A model generated the notes under the pieces. The model was given only the letters and a program-made list of their open reading frames with translations. It had not been told where the DNA came from and did not search any database. Below are positions 22,125 to 32,326 of a stretch of 64,000 bases of DNA, in pieces. Position numbers and translations under genes: made by a program. Positions within the stretch are counted from its first letter, which is position 1, and every line of letters starts with the position of its first letter. Origin of the DNA: Linanthus parryae (taxonomy: Eukaryota; Streptophyta; Magnoliopsida; Ericales; Polemoniaceae); the NCBI GenBank assembly GCA_023055425.1, contig JALGPY010000001.1, forward strand, positions 111,891,057-111,955,056, given 5' to 3'.

Positions 22125-25100
22125 TCAAATTGAATTCTTGATCAAGGAGTCATGGGGGTTGAACTGACGGCTCATATTCTCCACCTGCTCCACTTCCTGC
22201 TTCAATTGCTCGCACTTGGAATTCATCTCATGATAGAGCTTCAGAGCCTCTTCAACCTTCTGCTTTTGCTGCTCCACCTTTTGCTTCTCAGCTGCGAGGT
22301 TTTGGTGACCAAGTTTCAAAGTTACGGCTGCGCGAATCAGGGTAACTCTTTTCATAAGAAACTTGAAACCCAGCCTGCCTTGAAATTTGGCGAGAAGATT
22401 TTGGCACATGCCAAAAAGCAATTCAGCACTCTGAGCAGAAATGGTCGCAGGCGTGGCCGCAGACAGCTGCTCCAAAATCCAAATGGCCTCGGTAAGAAAC
22501 AGCCTCCTGTCGAAGGGACCTATCTCCAGAGATCTCGCAAATAATTGGGGATAGGTGAGGCGCATCCGAACTAGCCAGTTCACATCGGTTTGCTTCAAAC
22601 CTAAAGCAATGTCAAAGCTAAGTTATGCTATCAAACTCGCAAATGAATAATGCGAGATGCGAACAGCAAATCACGACTTACCAGTTCCTTCAAGGATCTC
22701 ACGAAGAGAGGGAATGCGCACTGCTGGAGTGGTCGAAGACTGTCCTCGCTCCATGGCCCTTTTGTCAGCTGCGAGCTCTGACTCCTCATAGTTAGAAGGA
22801 AGAGTATAAGCCGCACCAGCTGCGACTGCAGTCCCGACCTGCGAGCCCCAAAAGCTCCACGCGGGTGCCGCCGACTCAGTCATCGCTGGAGGCGTAGTGA
22901 CAGCCGAAGTTGCTTGGCGAGGGACACTTTCAGATGCGGTAGCATCGACAGTATTTGTTCTTACTTCCTCAGCTCCAGCATGGGCATCTTCCTCCATTAG
23001 CACATCGTCAGCCTCGGCATCATCAGAAAGTTCGATGACGTCCTCAAAAGGCTCTCCTGCATATTCAGCAGCTGCGACGGGCTTCTCGGTATGAGAACTT
23101 GGAACCGGAACATAGGACGCAGAAGGCTCACTCCTTTGCTCCAACACGGGTTCATCAGCATTGCCTGCGATACAAAACGCAATGGTATAAGGTAACTTGC
23201 ATCATATGTTATTTTATCTTTGCTAAGCTAAGAGCAGGCACCTCCACGCGAAGGTGGGATTGCAGTGTCCTTGTCATACACTAAGGACGTGGAACCTCGC
23301 CCTACTAAGGTGTCCTCATTAAGCATGCCTTTAAGATGAGCGTGACCTGGGGCGCGAAGAAACCAGTCATGATTCTGTTTTGAGTTGCTAAAACCTAGTT
23401 CATGCATAATGTTTAAGTGATTACCTGAGGGTTCACCGCATTTGCTTACTAGCCAACGGCGAATGTCAGCTTTTGACACACCATGCTTTAATGCACCAAC
23501 AATAACGTCTCGATAAGTTACTGCGAGATTAAAGATCTCACCTTCATTGCCACCTGCGATTTCTTCAAAATCTGCTTGGGCTTGCTCCAAAGCTGCTGCA
23601 TCCTCTTCTGGAGCCACATCCTCCTCCTCAGCCTGAGGAGCCACCTCTTCGGGAAGCACATCTTCCTCATCAGCCGGACGCACTAAGTCGTCAACATGTT
23701 GCTCTTCGAGGCTCCTCTGCCTCACACGCTCGAGCTCCTCCTCTTCTCGTCGCCTTCTCCTTTCAGCGGCTTCCGCGGCTGTCTTCCTGGACTGGGCAAG
23801 AACGTCCTCGCTTATGGGTTCGTCAGAAATACCAGAACGAGCATCCCTCTTCTGCCTCTTGGCCAAAAGGCCACCGATGGTCTCATCATCATCATCTGCG
23901 AAGAGATGATTAGTTCAAAAATCAAGTTGCAAAAGAGTTACGATAATGGGGAAGGAAGCGCGATGGAGATACCTCCTGATTCTTCTTCATGAATCACATT
24001 TACTCTTTCTTCTTCTTCTTCTTCTTCTTCTTCTTCTTCTTCTTCTTCTTCTTCTTCTTCTTCTTCTCTTGGCGCCCGCCTCTTTTCTTCCTCCTCCTGG
24101 CCGAATGGAATGAAGGTCTCTACTGCGAGCTCCTTCCGCACTTTGCTAGGCATGCGACCTTTACCTTTGTCCTTGGCAGAAAGGGACCTCGCAGGAGGGG
24201 AAGATGGAGCACTCCTAGGGGAAGAAATTGTAATTCCCTTTTGCCTAGGTCTCTTCGCTCTCGGCGCGGCAGTCGCTGGGGGAGACGGATCATCTCTGGG
24301 TGGAGACGAGGCCGGAGCATTGTCTATCAGCGAGTCAGCAAAAGCATTCATGACTGCACGAATCCTGGTTTCGACCTCGGGATCCATCCTCGATGCCAGA
24401 AAGAATGTTTGTTCTTTTCTTCTTGTGGTAACAATGGTGTTGACCAGCGACTTGGTACGATCACCAGATGCAAACCTCTGCACATGGCACTGCAGCAAGC
24501 AGTAAAGATGTCAATAAGTGAAAATAAAGAAGCTCAGCGCATGCAAAAGAAGTTGCTTACCTTAGCAAAAGTCTCGCTATATCTGAAGACATGCGAGTCG
24601 CCTTTCCTCACTGCGGCAATCTTTTCATCCAGAATGATGGCAGGGCACAAATGGTTCTCATGATCCAGCAATGAGTAGCAACCATATTCAGACTCGTCCA
24701 GACTGCAGTTGGGACGAAACAGAAAAGAGTTTCTTTTGATCAAAGGAGCTCTGCTTGGTTGGGGAGCCGACTGCGTCTCAAACCTGACGTGCTGAGCGTT
24801 CCAGTATGCGAGCCAGTTTTTGGAACAACCACCCTCGCGGCTACCTGCAGGCTGCTCAAAGGGGAGATTGTTCATGAATACCGTTTTGCACTCCTTTGTC
24901 AACAAACGCTTGTAGCAGCCTCTGATAATAGACTGTGGCCAGATTGAGGGTGCCACTGCATCAAAGCCGAACTGGGGAGAAACGCGAGTGGGGTCGACAT
25001 CCACGGTAATCCTCTCATACCTCGGTGCGAGCTCACGAATATGCTCTGCGAGAGCAGGAAGGGAACCTCGCAGGCACCAGCAGAAGAATTCGCGATATCG

Positions 25101-26441
25101 CTCGTGGAAATGTTCTCCCTCTTCAAAGAGGAGCTCTTCCGAGAAGACAACGCCCTTGGAAGGATACAGCTTTGGAAACCATCGCACGTTTTCAATACGC
25201 ATGGCATAGGGCCTAGCTATGAACTCTTTCCGATTGTCGCATATCAGACTCCAAACGCACTTGGTATTGTTTGCTCCGAACCACCTTGCAGCTCTGCCGC
25301 TATTACGCTCCTCCACCTCGCCTGGGGGACACCACTTGTTGGGCTTAAGAGCAGTTGGGGCATAGGACGGCCATCGCTCAAAGACCCACATCGTCAAGAA
25401 GGCAATGTTGACGAAAGTCAGTATATCGAGGCGGCCACGCGACTCTTTCATGGCCACAACTAGCTGATCCAGTCTATAGTACAGCGTGCCCAAAACCAAG
25501 GGTCCGAGTGCGACTCTCTGGCCAAGGGCTAGCTTCACAGCAAGCGGCAGAACGTGATAGAAGACCCCATCATGCGGGTGACCATCGATCAAGTACCTCG
25601 ACAGCCGGGCACAGAGGAAAGCACAAAGGGTCAGGTGATAGCCTTTACCCTCCACGTAATTCTTGGCCTCTGGGTCTTGACTCAGAAGCTTCTTGGTGAT
25701 GCTGCTGTTCGCGTAGTCACGGAAGAAGTACTGCACCCATTTATTCCAAGTATTCTTCGCAGACGTGTCAACCAACTGCCAGTTAGGAAGGGATTTGGTA
25801 GTGGTCCACCGGGTGGAGATTTTCTTTACCTCTGACAGGCACTCCTCCATCTGCGTATACAAAGCGATCTCCGCATCCGTCCTCAAGGGACTCAAAGGGT
25901 CCACCTCACCCATGGGAGACAGATCGTACAGCATGTGCACGTCCTCGAGTGTGGGGGCAGCCTTGAACTCAGCAAAGTGAAAAGTGTGAGTCGCAGGCGA
26001 GTAGCGGGAAAGAAGGTTTAGAAGCATGGACTGGTCCAGCTTCACGGCAGCACCCTTCATAGCACGAACGGCGAAGTATACGCCGGCCTCATTAAGAGTC
26101 GCAGCATGATCGGTCAACACATGGTCAATCCACTCATCCATGTAGTCCAATTTCTGGACAAAAGCTTGGGTGGAAATCGCAGCATACGGGAAGTACCCAT
26201 TTTCGATTCCCAATCGAACCACGTCCTCGGAGCCAATCAACTCGAGCAAGGCTGAGTTAACTGGGGGAGTCACTGTTAGCAATCCCTCATTGGGGACAGA
26301 AGCAGGCAATTTCTTTGCCTTAACCCTCGCGTGGTAGAAGTCTTTGCCACCCAGATAGGGGGCTTTTCGCCATAGAACCTGCGGAAGATCAGGTATTTCT
26401 TCGTCCTCCTTGGTGGGTCTGGTTCCTTTTGTCTTTGCCAT
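22125..26441 (-). CDS. Antisense spliced gene of element D: plant-mobile-domain protein, 1310 aa predicted
   Basis: Six exons on the minus strand join in phase without a stop: 26441-24561, 24489-23973, 23895-23425, 23346-23242, 23164-22682, 22600-22125 (3933 nt). Every intron is GT-AG and each border is matched in C. ATG 26441 directly follows an acceptor (TTGCCCTTCCGCAG), so a 5'-UTR intron is likely. Residues 1-627 (exon 1) resemble the plant mobile domain: THTFHFAEFKAAPTLEDV near 151-168, and LGPLVLGTLYYRLDQLVV with FLTMWVFERWPSYAP near 312-362. Exons 2-5 are acidic and include a poly-Glu run. Exon 6 ends in a Lys/Glu/Gln-rich coiled coil. Cellular PMD proteins (MAIN/MAIL1 family) are nuclear and linked to silencing and gene expression. 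The function here is unknown. Antisense extra ORFs are known in the Tat lineage. Confidence 0.72.
24007..24067. repeat. (TTC)n microsatellite coding poly-Glu
   Basis: About 20 TTC copies (GAA on the coding strand) inside exon 2 of D's antisense gene give an uninterrupted glutamate run. C has no expanded run at this site, only mixed Glu/Arg/Asp codons. Confidence 0.9.
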
Positions 26442-27173
26442 TCCTGCGGAAGGGCAAGAAAAAAAGGGGGAGAAATATGCCACACTTCAGTTTGAATTTC
26501 GAGATTCAAGATCTATGGGAAGAAAGATGAACAGTTTATGGTATCAATTTCAAAAATTAGAAGTTGGAAATTTTTTGCATCATCAGGGATTTCAAAACCC
26601 TACATCCAAGATCCTTATCATTGAAGGATTCAATCAAAATTGGGTTCAAAGATTGAAGCTTCTTCACAAGTCTCAACAGATAACATGTCATGGGTTTGCA
26701 GATTCAACACAGTTCAAAGCATACGCTGGTATTTTAAATCGAAATTGAACAAGGCCAACCTTGTTTCTGCGAAGCTTGCTTGGATACACACAGTTGGAGA
26801 AGACGATTTGCAGTTCTGAACTGATGATTGATTATCTGAATCTGCTCTCGAAGACTTCCGGGTATCATTCACTTTAAGAGAAAGAAGTGATGCTTTGCAA
26901 CAATGGAGAGTACAAAGTATTTATCCAAAAACAATGAAGGGTTGCGTCCTTTCAGTAGTCGAATCGCAACCGTCACCGTCGAATCGCGCAATCACAGGAC
27001 AAGCTGACGTCACGCCTAAAACCCTAAAGGCCAGACGGCACGACTCTAGGGTTTTTAGGTCATAATGGCACGCGTGGGGGCTGAATTTGCTTGTGTTTGA
27101 ATTGGTGCGTGGCGGCGACGCGCATGTTGGTTTTCGCGCATGGAAGTCTATACAGCTATGGGTCTTCACGTGC
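26442..27173 (-). other. Leader region of D's antisense gene
   Basis: Between the first coding ATG and the polypurine tract. It contains the probable 5'-UTR intron, with its acceptor at the ATG, and a conserved TATA-like ATAAATAC. No protein-coding frame is conserved with C's equivalent (13254-13965). Confidence 0.5.
26917..26924 (-). promoter_or_regulatory. TATA-like box of D's antisense gene
   Basis: Minus-strand ATAAATAC followed by CTCCATTGTTGCAAAGCATCA, the same as in C at 13499. Confidence 0.55.
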
Positions 27174-27187
27174 AGAAAGGGGGCTAA
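27174..27187 (+). other. Polypurine tract of element D
   Basis: AGAAAGGGGGCTAA directly precedes the 3' LTR, matching C's tract. Confidence 0.75.
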
Positions 27188-27814
27188 TGTAGATAGGGCT
27201 TTCTGGACAAGAAGATCTTGGCCACGTGGCAATCATCCAGCACACCATATTGTGCTCCACACACACTGGATCACCAGCCGCGCTGATCCATGTGGGGGCT
27301 GCGAGACAGAGCCCTCGCATACCACTGCACGGGACTTGTAGGGACTTAGTGGTTTGGAGGCTAGAGTAAGTCCTGTCGCGTGCGAGTCAAGCCCGCACGC
27401 GACCTTTAGTAACTGCTTTTGAGAGATTATGGCACGAGCTCCATAAACCCGGTCAATCCGGTCAAACCCGGTCAACCTCGTAACGATTCCGGTATTCGCG
27501 CATAACGTGCTGTAACGGTCCCTATATACTCGGACGAACGTGCCGTTGTGGTTAAGCTAATTAATCCGCCATTAATGGGCGCATTAACCACACTACAACG
27601 GTCACGTTCCCTGCTATATATAGGACGTTAACCTTTCCATACAAAGGAGGACACACTAGCCATACGCGGAAGCTCTGCCAAACCTCTGTCTCTCTCTCAG
27701 ACATTACTACTGCCTTACTCTCTCCCTACACACAACCCAACTCTCTCTGTGCTATCTCTGATCCTCTATATACGGTGTACACGGAGGTCTTCCCGCCGGA
27801 ATCTCTTGTGCACA
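27188..27814 (+). repeat. 3' LTR of element D
   Basis: 627 bp, nearly identical to 15635-16262, followed by the TSD CCCAG and then the rest of C's antisense exon 1. Confidence 0.93.
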
Positions 27815-30431
27815 CCCAGCAAAGCTCCTGCGATCAAAAGGAATGCCTTTCCATTCCGTCCTAATTGCAGCTTGGATGATTCCCAGTATGGCTTTTACTC
27901 CTTGCTGGATCTTGACAATCACTTGTGCCCATCCACCATTCTTGGGGAGAAGATGACCGCTGTTAGGGAGGGAGCTTCGCATGTTATCAAGTACAGTGAA
28001 GATTTTGCCAAGGTAAACAATTTCCTTTATGCGTGCCAAACTTCTTTCTCTTGAAGCATTGAAACTTACACCCCATTTTCTGTTTTAGTGCTATCTTAGG
28101 AGATTCGCATCTGGAGAGCGCTCCAAATCGCTGATCAACTCTATTGTTGCCGCGAAAAGGCAGAGCAAAGAAATTCCTGTAAAAATGGGACTGGCTCCCC
28201 AAGTAGAGACTCTGATACGCGAGGAGATGGATGCGTTTGCTAGCTCGCTGATAGACAATACTCCCGCAGTGGAGGCAGAGGTTGCCCCAAGGGCCAAGAG
28301 GCAAAATCAGAAGGGCATTACGATCTCTTCCCCTCCTAGAAGTGCTCCAACTCCGTCTCCTGCGAAGTCTCTTGCCTCTAAAGACAAAGGTCGCATGCCA
28401 AGCAAAGCGCAGAAAGAGCTCGCGTTTGAGACTTTCGTTCCTTTTGGTCAAGAATAAGAGGAAGATGAGGACGAGGGAAGAGAAGTGAGAGAAAGAGATG
28501 ATGACGAAGAAAGAGGAGAAAGCGAAAGAGAGGAAGAAAGAGGTGAGATACAAGAAGAATACTCGGAAGGTATCTCAAACAAACTTTTCTTCTTCATACT
28601 TTAGCTCTTGCAATAGTTGCTAATCAGTTTGTTCTTTCGCAGGTGATGACACAAAAACCATCAGCGGCCTCTTGGCCAAGGAGAAGAAAAAGACCAAGGG
28701 TTCTTGCTCTGGCATTTCCAGCGAGACCATAGACGAAGATATCCTTGCTGAGTCTGAGAGAATGGCTGCTGAAGCCGAAGAGAGAAGGAGGAAGCTCGAG
28801 GAAGATGAGATCGAGCTCATAAAAAGGATAAGTTTGGAAGAACAGCATGTTGATAACACGGATGCGACTGCTTTAGAACAAGCTCAAGAGGACTTTGAGG
28901 AGATCGCAGGTGGCAAAGAAGGTGAGATTTTTAACCTTGCTGTGACTTACCAAGAAGTAATTATTGGTGCGTTAAAGCATGGCCTATCAAAAAGTGACAT
29001 TCGCCGCTGGTAAGTAAGCAAATGTGGCGAACCCTCAGGTAACTATACAAACAAGGTTTGTGAACCCAGCTTGGTGACCCACTCCATATTGTAACGAGTT
29101 TCTTCGCACCCCCAGGTCATGCTCACCTTAAAGATGTGCTTAATGAGGACACTCTAGTAGGATATGGTGTCGCATCTTTAACATATGATGAAGGTGTTGC
29201 AATCCCACCTAATTATGGATGTGCTCGCTTTTGATCTATCAAATAACAGAACACTGTGTAATGCAAGTTACCTCAATATTTTCCTGTCTTGTATCGCAGG
29301 TGATGCTGATGAAGATATGCCGGAACAAAGGAGTCAGTTCCCTACATCTTATGCTCCAGAGCGAAGCTCTCATGTTGAGAAGCCTATCGCAGCTGCTGAG
29401 TATGTAGGAGAGCCTCTGGAGGATATCATCGAGGTATCTGATGATGTCGAAGCTGACACCGTGCTAAGAGAAGAAGATGTTGATGCTGCAGTTGAGGAAA
29501 TGGAAGCAGAGGGTGCTGGAGCTGAAGTTCATGAAAATGAACAGGTCATGGAAGACATAGCATCACATGCAAATATTTATGTTCAAATGAATGCTCCCGA
29601 GCCACAAGAGCCTCTCGCAGCCGAAGAAGTTCCTAGTCGAGCAGCAGCTACTACTGTTGTCGTTCCTTCGACAGAGGTAGAGCTTTTAGAGGTTCCTCCA
29701 GCATGGAATTTTTGGAGTTCACAAGTTGGAGCTTCCGTCGCACCTGTTGCAACTTATACTCTCCCTGCCAACTATGATGAGCTCGAACTCGCGGCTGACA
29801 GACGAGCAATGCATCAAGGCCATGCTTCAGCTTTTCCAGCAATGCGCATTCCCTCTTGCATGAGATCCTTGAAGGGACTGGTATGTTACCATTTTTCGCA
29901 TTCTACGCCTTTGTTTAAAAGCTTTCATGCTCTGAACTTGAATTATTTTCGTCAGGAATGAAGCAACCTGACGTGGATTGGGTGATTCAGATGCGCCTCT
30001 CACAACCCTGGTCATTCGCAAAATCTCTGGAGATAGAGCCTTATGACAGGAGGCTTTTCTTGACCGAAGCCATCTGGATTCTGGAGCAACTGTCTGTGGC
30101 CACCCCTGCGACCATTTCTCCTAATAGTGCACGGCTGCTTTATAGCACATGCAAGGGGCTTCAAGCTAAAGTTCAAGGCAAGCTAGGCTTCGGGTATCTT
30201 CTCAATAGGATCACCCAAATTCTCTCATCTGTGAGTTTGAAACGCGGCTACCACAACCTCGCATCTGAAAGACGGAAGTTAGAGGAACAAAGGCAGAAAG
30301 CTTAAGAAGGTGTCAACCTCTTTCATGCGATGAATGCCAAGTACAAACAGCTGAAACGAGAAGTGGACCAAGCAAGAGAGGCATCACTCTCGTTCTCTCC
30401 AGAAGATCCTTTGATCAAGGATTTGTTTTAG

Positions 30432-30800
30432 GAACAAAAATATCATTGTAATGCTAGTGCTTCTCCCCCTTTTTTTTATTTTAATATTTGAAACTTTATG
30501 TCCCGTTTTGCCCTTTTGATGATTTTGTAACCGTATCTTGATGCATATCAATTATGACATCACATGGTTACGTATCTGCCTTGATTTTCGCGCTAATGAT
30601 TTATTAGATAAGCACGATTTCCTTGGGAGCCCCATCCTTATTATGACCTTCCGTCATTAATTAGGGCGTGCCACTGAATCGCCATAGCCTTTAGTAGGGT
30701 AATTGAATTTTACCTCTTTTGAGACGTAAGTAATTGATTCTTACCCGTTTCCCAAGCTTTGCTGACTCAGCCAGGGAACTAAAGAGTCCTTTATGGAGTC
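30432..30800. other. Spacer between C's antisense gene and antisense unit 2
   Basis: Alignable with D (21713-22124), including the AATTGATATGCAT-type and TTAGATAAGCACG-type segments. It is probably the 3' UTR of the antisense gene followed by the promoter of unit 2. No ORF is conserved. Confidence 0.45.
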
Positions 30801-30808
30801 TATATAAA
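30801..30808 (+). promoter_or_regulatory. TATA box of antisense unit 2 (element C)
   Basis: TATATAAA 36 bp upstream of ATG 30844, conserved in D. Confidence 0.65.
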
Positions 30809-30843
30809 CCCTGCCTCTTGCTGCTTGGGTATTTCATCCCAAA

Positions 30844-31191
30844 ATGTGGCTTACCATGAGTCCTTACGACTGCTGGCATCAATACTTGTTCTTTGTTGAT
30901 TCATGCCAATTTCAGGTTGTGAAACCTGAGTTTGTGCCTTGTGTCATAGAAATAGCTGCCAAGATCTTCTTTATAAAGCTTACCGATCTTCATGATCTTT
31001 TTGAAGAAAATTTACATAATACCTCATGCTTCTGCGAAGATTCTTCTTCGTCTATTATGTTTGCAGGTCGTATCTCTGGCTTCCTTCCGACGAGGCGCAG
31101 TTGCATACTGACCTCTTTACCGAATCGTAATGAATGGTGTGTTTCTCCTCTAGCTTTCTTGGAGGAGAACTATTTGCCACCATTGTTTTGA
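30844..31191 (+). CDS. Antisense unit 2 of element C, hypothetical ORF
   Basis: 115 residues starting MWLTMSPYDCWHQYLFF. About 90 residues align with D's 20952-21665 product without a frameshift and with mainly conservative changes, then both end or diverge. Not recognised as any family. It could be a short protein, or the 5' part of a spliced or non-coding antisense transcript that runs into the minisatellite. Confidence 0.3.
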   Translation: MWLTMSPYDCWHQYLFFVDSCQFQVVKPEFVPCVIEIAAKIFFIKLTDLHDLFEENLHNTSCFCEDSSSSIMFAGRISGFLPTRRSCILTSLPNRNEWCVSPLAFLEENYLPPLF

Positions 31192-31714
31192 ACAAGGTGT
31201 TACGAGCCATGGCGCTCATCCCTCTGCACAATAAGCTTCCTGCCCCAGGAGCTGTTCTCCACTTGTTCTTCACGTCCACATCCGCCACGACATGAGGTTC
31301 ATCTGGCACATATCTTGGGCAGAAGACCGATCAAGAGCCCTGTTCAGATCTAGGACCTCGACGATAGCGTCACATAGCTTTTGTTAGAATTTGTAGGCCG
31401 TTCATTTTATAGTAAGAATTTTCCTTAGTATGAGCTTTCGCTTGTAAGCTGCTATCTAGACAGATAAATTTTAAGTCATTTTGACTGTTAATGAAATGCA
31501 CTTTAGCATTTGTTTTTCTTGTTTGATACAACAAATTGTAATATCGCATGCGTGTTTGCTATACAACGAAACAAGTTATGTTTCTTTCGCGTTTTGCATT
31601 CGGATATTTGCCTGAATAATTCTTTATCTCAAGCTGATAAGTTTTTCATCACGCGAGGTGTTGTCGCTATGGCTTGCTATCTAAGAAGATAAGCTTACAA
31701 ATTAGTTAAGATCA

Positions 31715-32118
31715 TGATTCAATATTTCTGCTATCTCGGCGGATAGGCTTTGGATCACATGGGATCGCATATAGTGGCTGCTATCTACGCATATAGGCTT
31801 TTAGATCACTTAAGATTGTATTTCAACATTGCTGCCATCTCGGCAGATAGGCTTTGGATCGCATGGGATCGTATATTATGGCTGCTATCTGGGCAGATAG
31901 GCTTTTAGATCACTTAAGATCGTATTTCAACATTGCTGCTATCTCGACAGATAGGCTTTGGATCGCTTGGGATCGTATATTATGGCTGTTATCTAGGCAG
32001 ATAGGCTTTTAGATCACTTAAGATTGTATTTTATCATTGCTGCTATCTCGGCAGATAGGCTTTGGATCACATGGGATCGCATATAATGGCCGCTATCTGG
32101 GCAGATAGGCTTTTGTTA
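31715..32118. repeat. Minisatellite of element C
   Basis: Units of about 52 bp in alternating pairs (about 105-bp dimers), each with GCTATCT..GCAGATAGGC inverted repeats and GATCACTTAAGATC-type palindromes. It is the reverse-strand equivalent of D's 20023-20705 array but with fewer copies. Confidence 0.88.
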
Positions 32119-32174
32119 TAAGCAAGCAAAGAAGAAAATAAAATGATAAAAAGACAGCTGAGATAATAAAATTC

Positions 32175-32254
32175 TTCTCATATGGGAAAATTCTTTTATT
32201 AAAAGTACTCTCGTATGGGAGAGGTATGACTACAAGTTCCTCATATGGGAGGAA
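32175..32254. repeat. Triplet of CATATG-type palindromes after C's pol
   Basis: TTCTCATATGGGAA (32175-32188), CTCTCGTATGGGAGAG (32208-32223) and TTCCTCATATGGGAGGAA (32237-32254). They lie just beyond C's pol stop at 32327, as in D. Confidence 0.8.
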
Positions 32255-32326
32255 ACAACGCATAAATTCGTTGAAGTACTGAACATACAATCCAGCATCC
32301 ATATGAATCAAATATAAAGAAAGAGG

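Larger units (their letters stand above)
15635..27814 (+). mobile_element. Element D: Tat-type retrotransposon lacking RT/RNase H
   Basis: LTRs 15635-16262 and 27188-27814 differ at about 6 positions (near 1%), so D is a fairly recent insertion. It is 12.18 kb long. Order on the plus strand: LTR, PBS, gag-protease-integrase frame, palindrome triplet, minisatellite, antisense unit 2 (-), antisense PMD gene (-), polypurine tract, LTR. It is the same family as C in the opposite orientation. RT and both RNase H domains (about 2.8 kb in C) are missing, so the element is non-autonomous. Confidence 0.94.
13966..30431 (+). pseudogene. Antisense plant-mobile-domain gene of element C, split by element D
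   Basis: This is the counterpart of D's intact gene at 22125-26441. ATG at 13966 directly follows a good acceptor (TTGCTTTTCTGCAG). Exon 1 is 13966-15634 continued at 27820-28012 after element D. The other exons are 28089-28569, 28643-29038, 29116-about 29219, 29300-29880 and 29956-30431, all matching D's exon borders. Damage: codon 232 is TGA (14659-14661) where D has Trp, an extra T near 14850, a small deletion near 14920, stops at 28455-28457, 29010-29012 and 30303-30305, and a weakened donor after exon 4. The PMD-type motif THTFHFAEFEAAPTLEDV is still readable. Confidence 0.75.

Noticed and set aside
27087..27341. Plus-strand ORF crossing the start of D's 3' LTR
   Set aside because: It crosses an LTR boundary and its distal half repeats the LTR translation seen at 15635. 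Not a gene.
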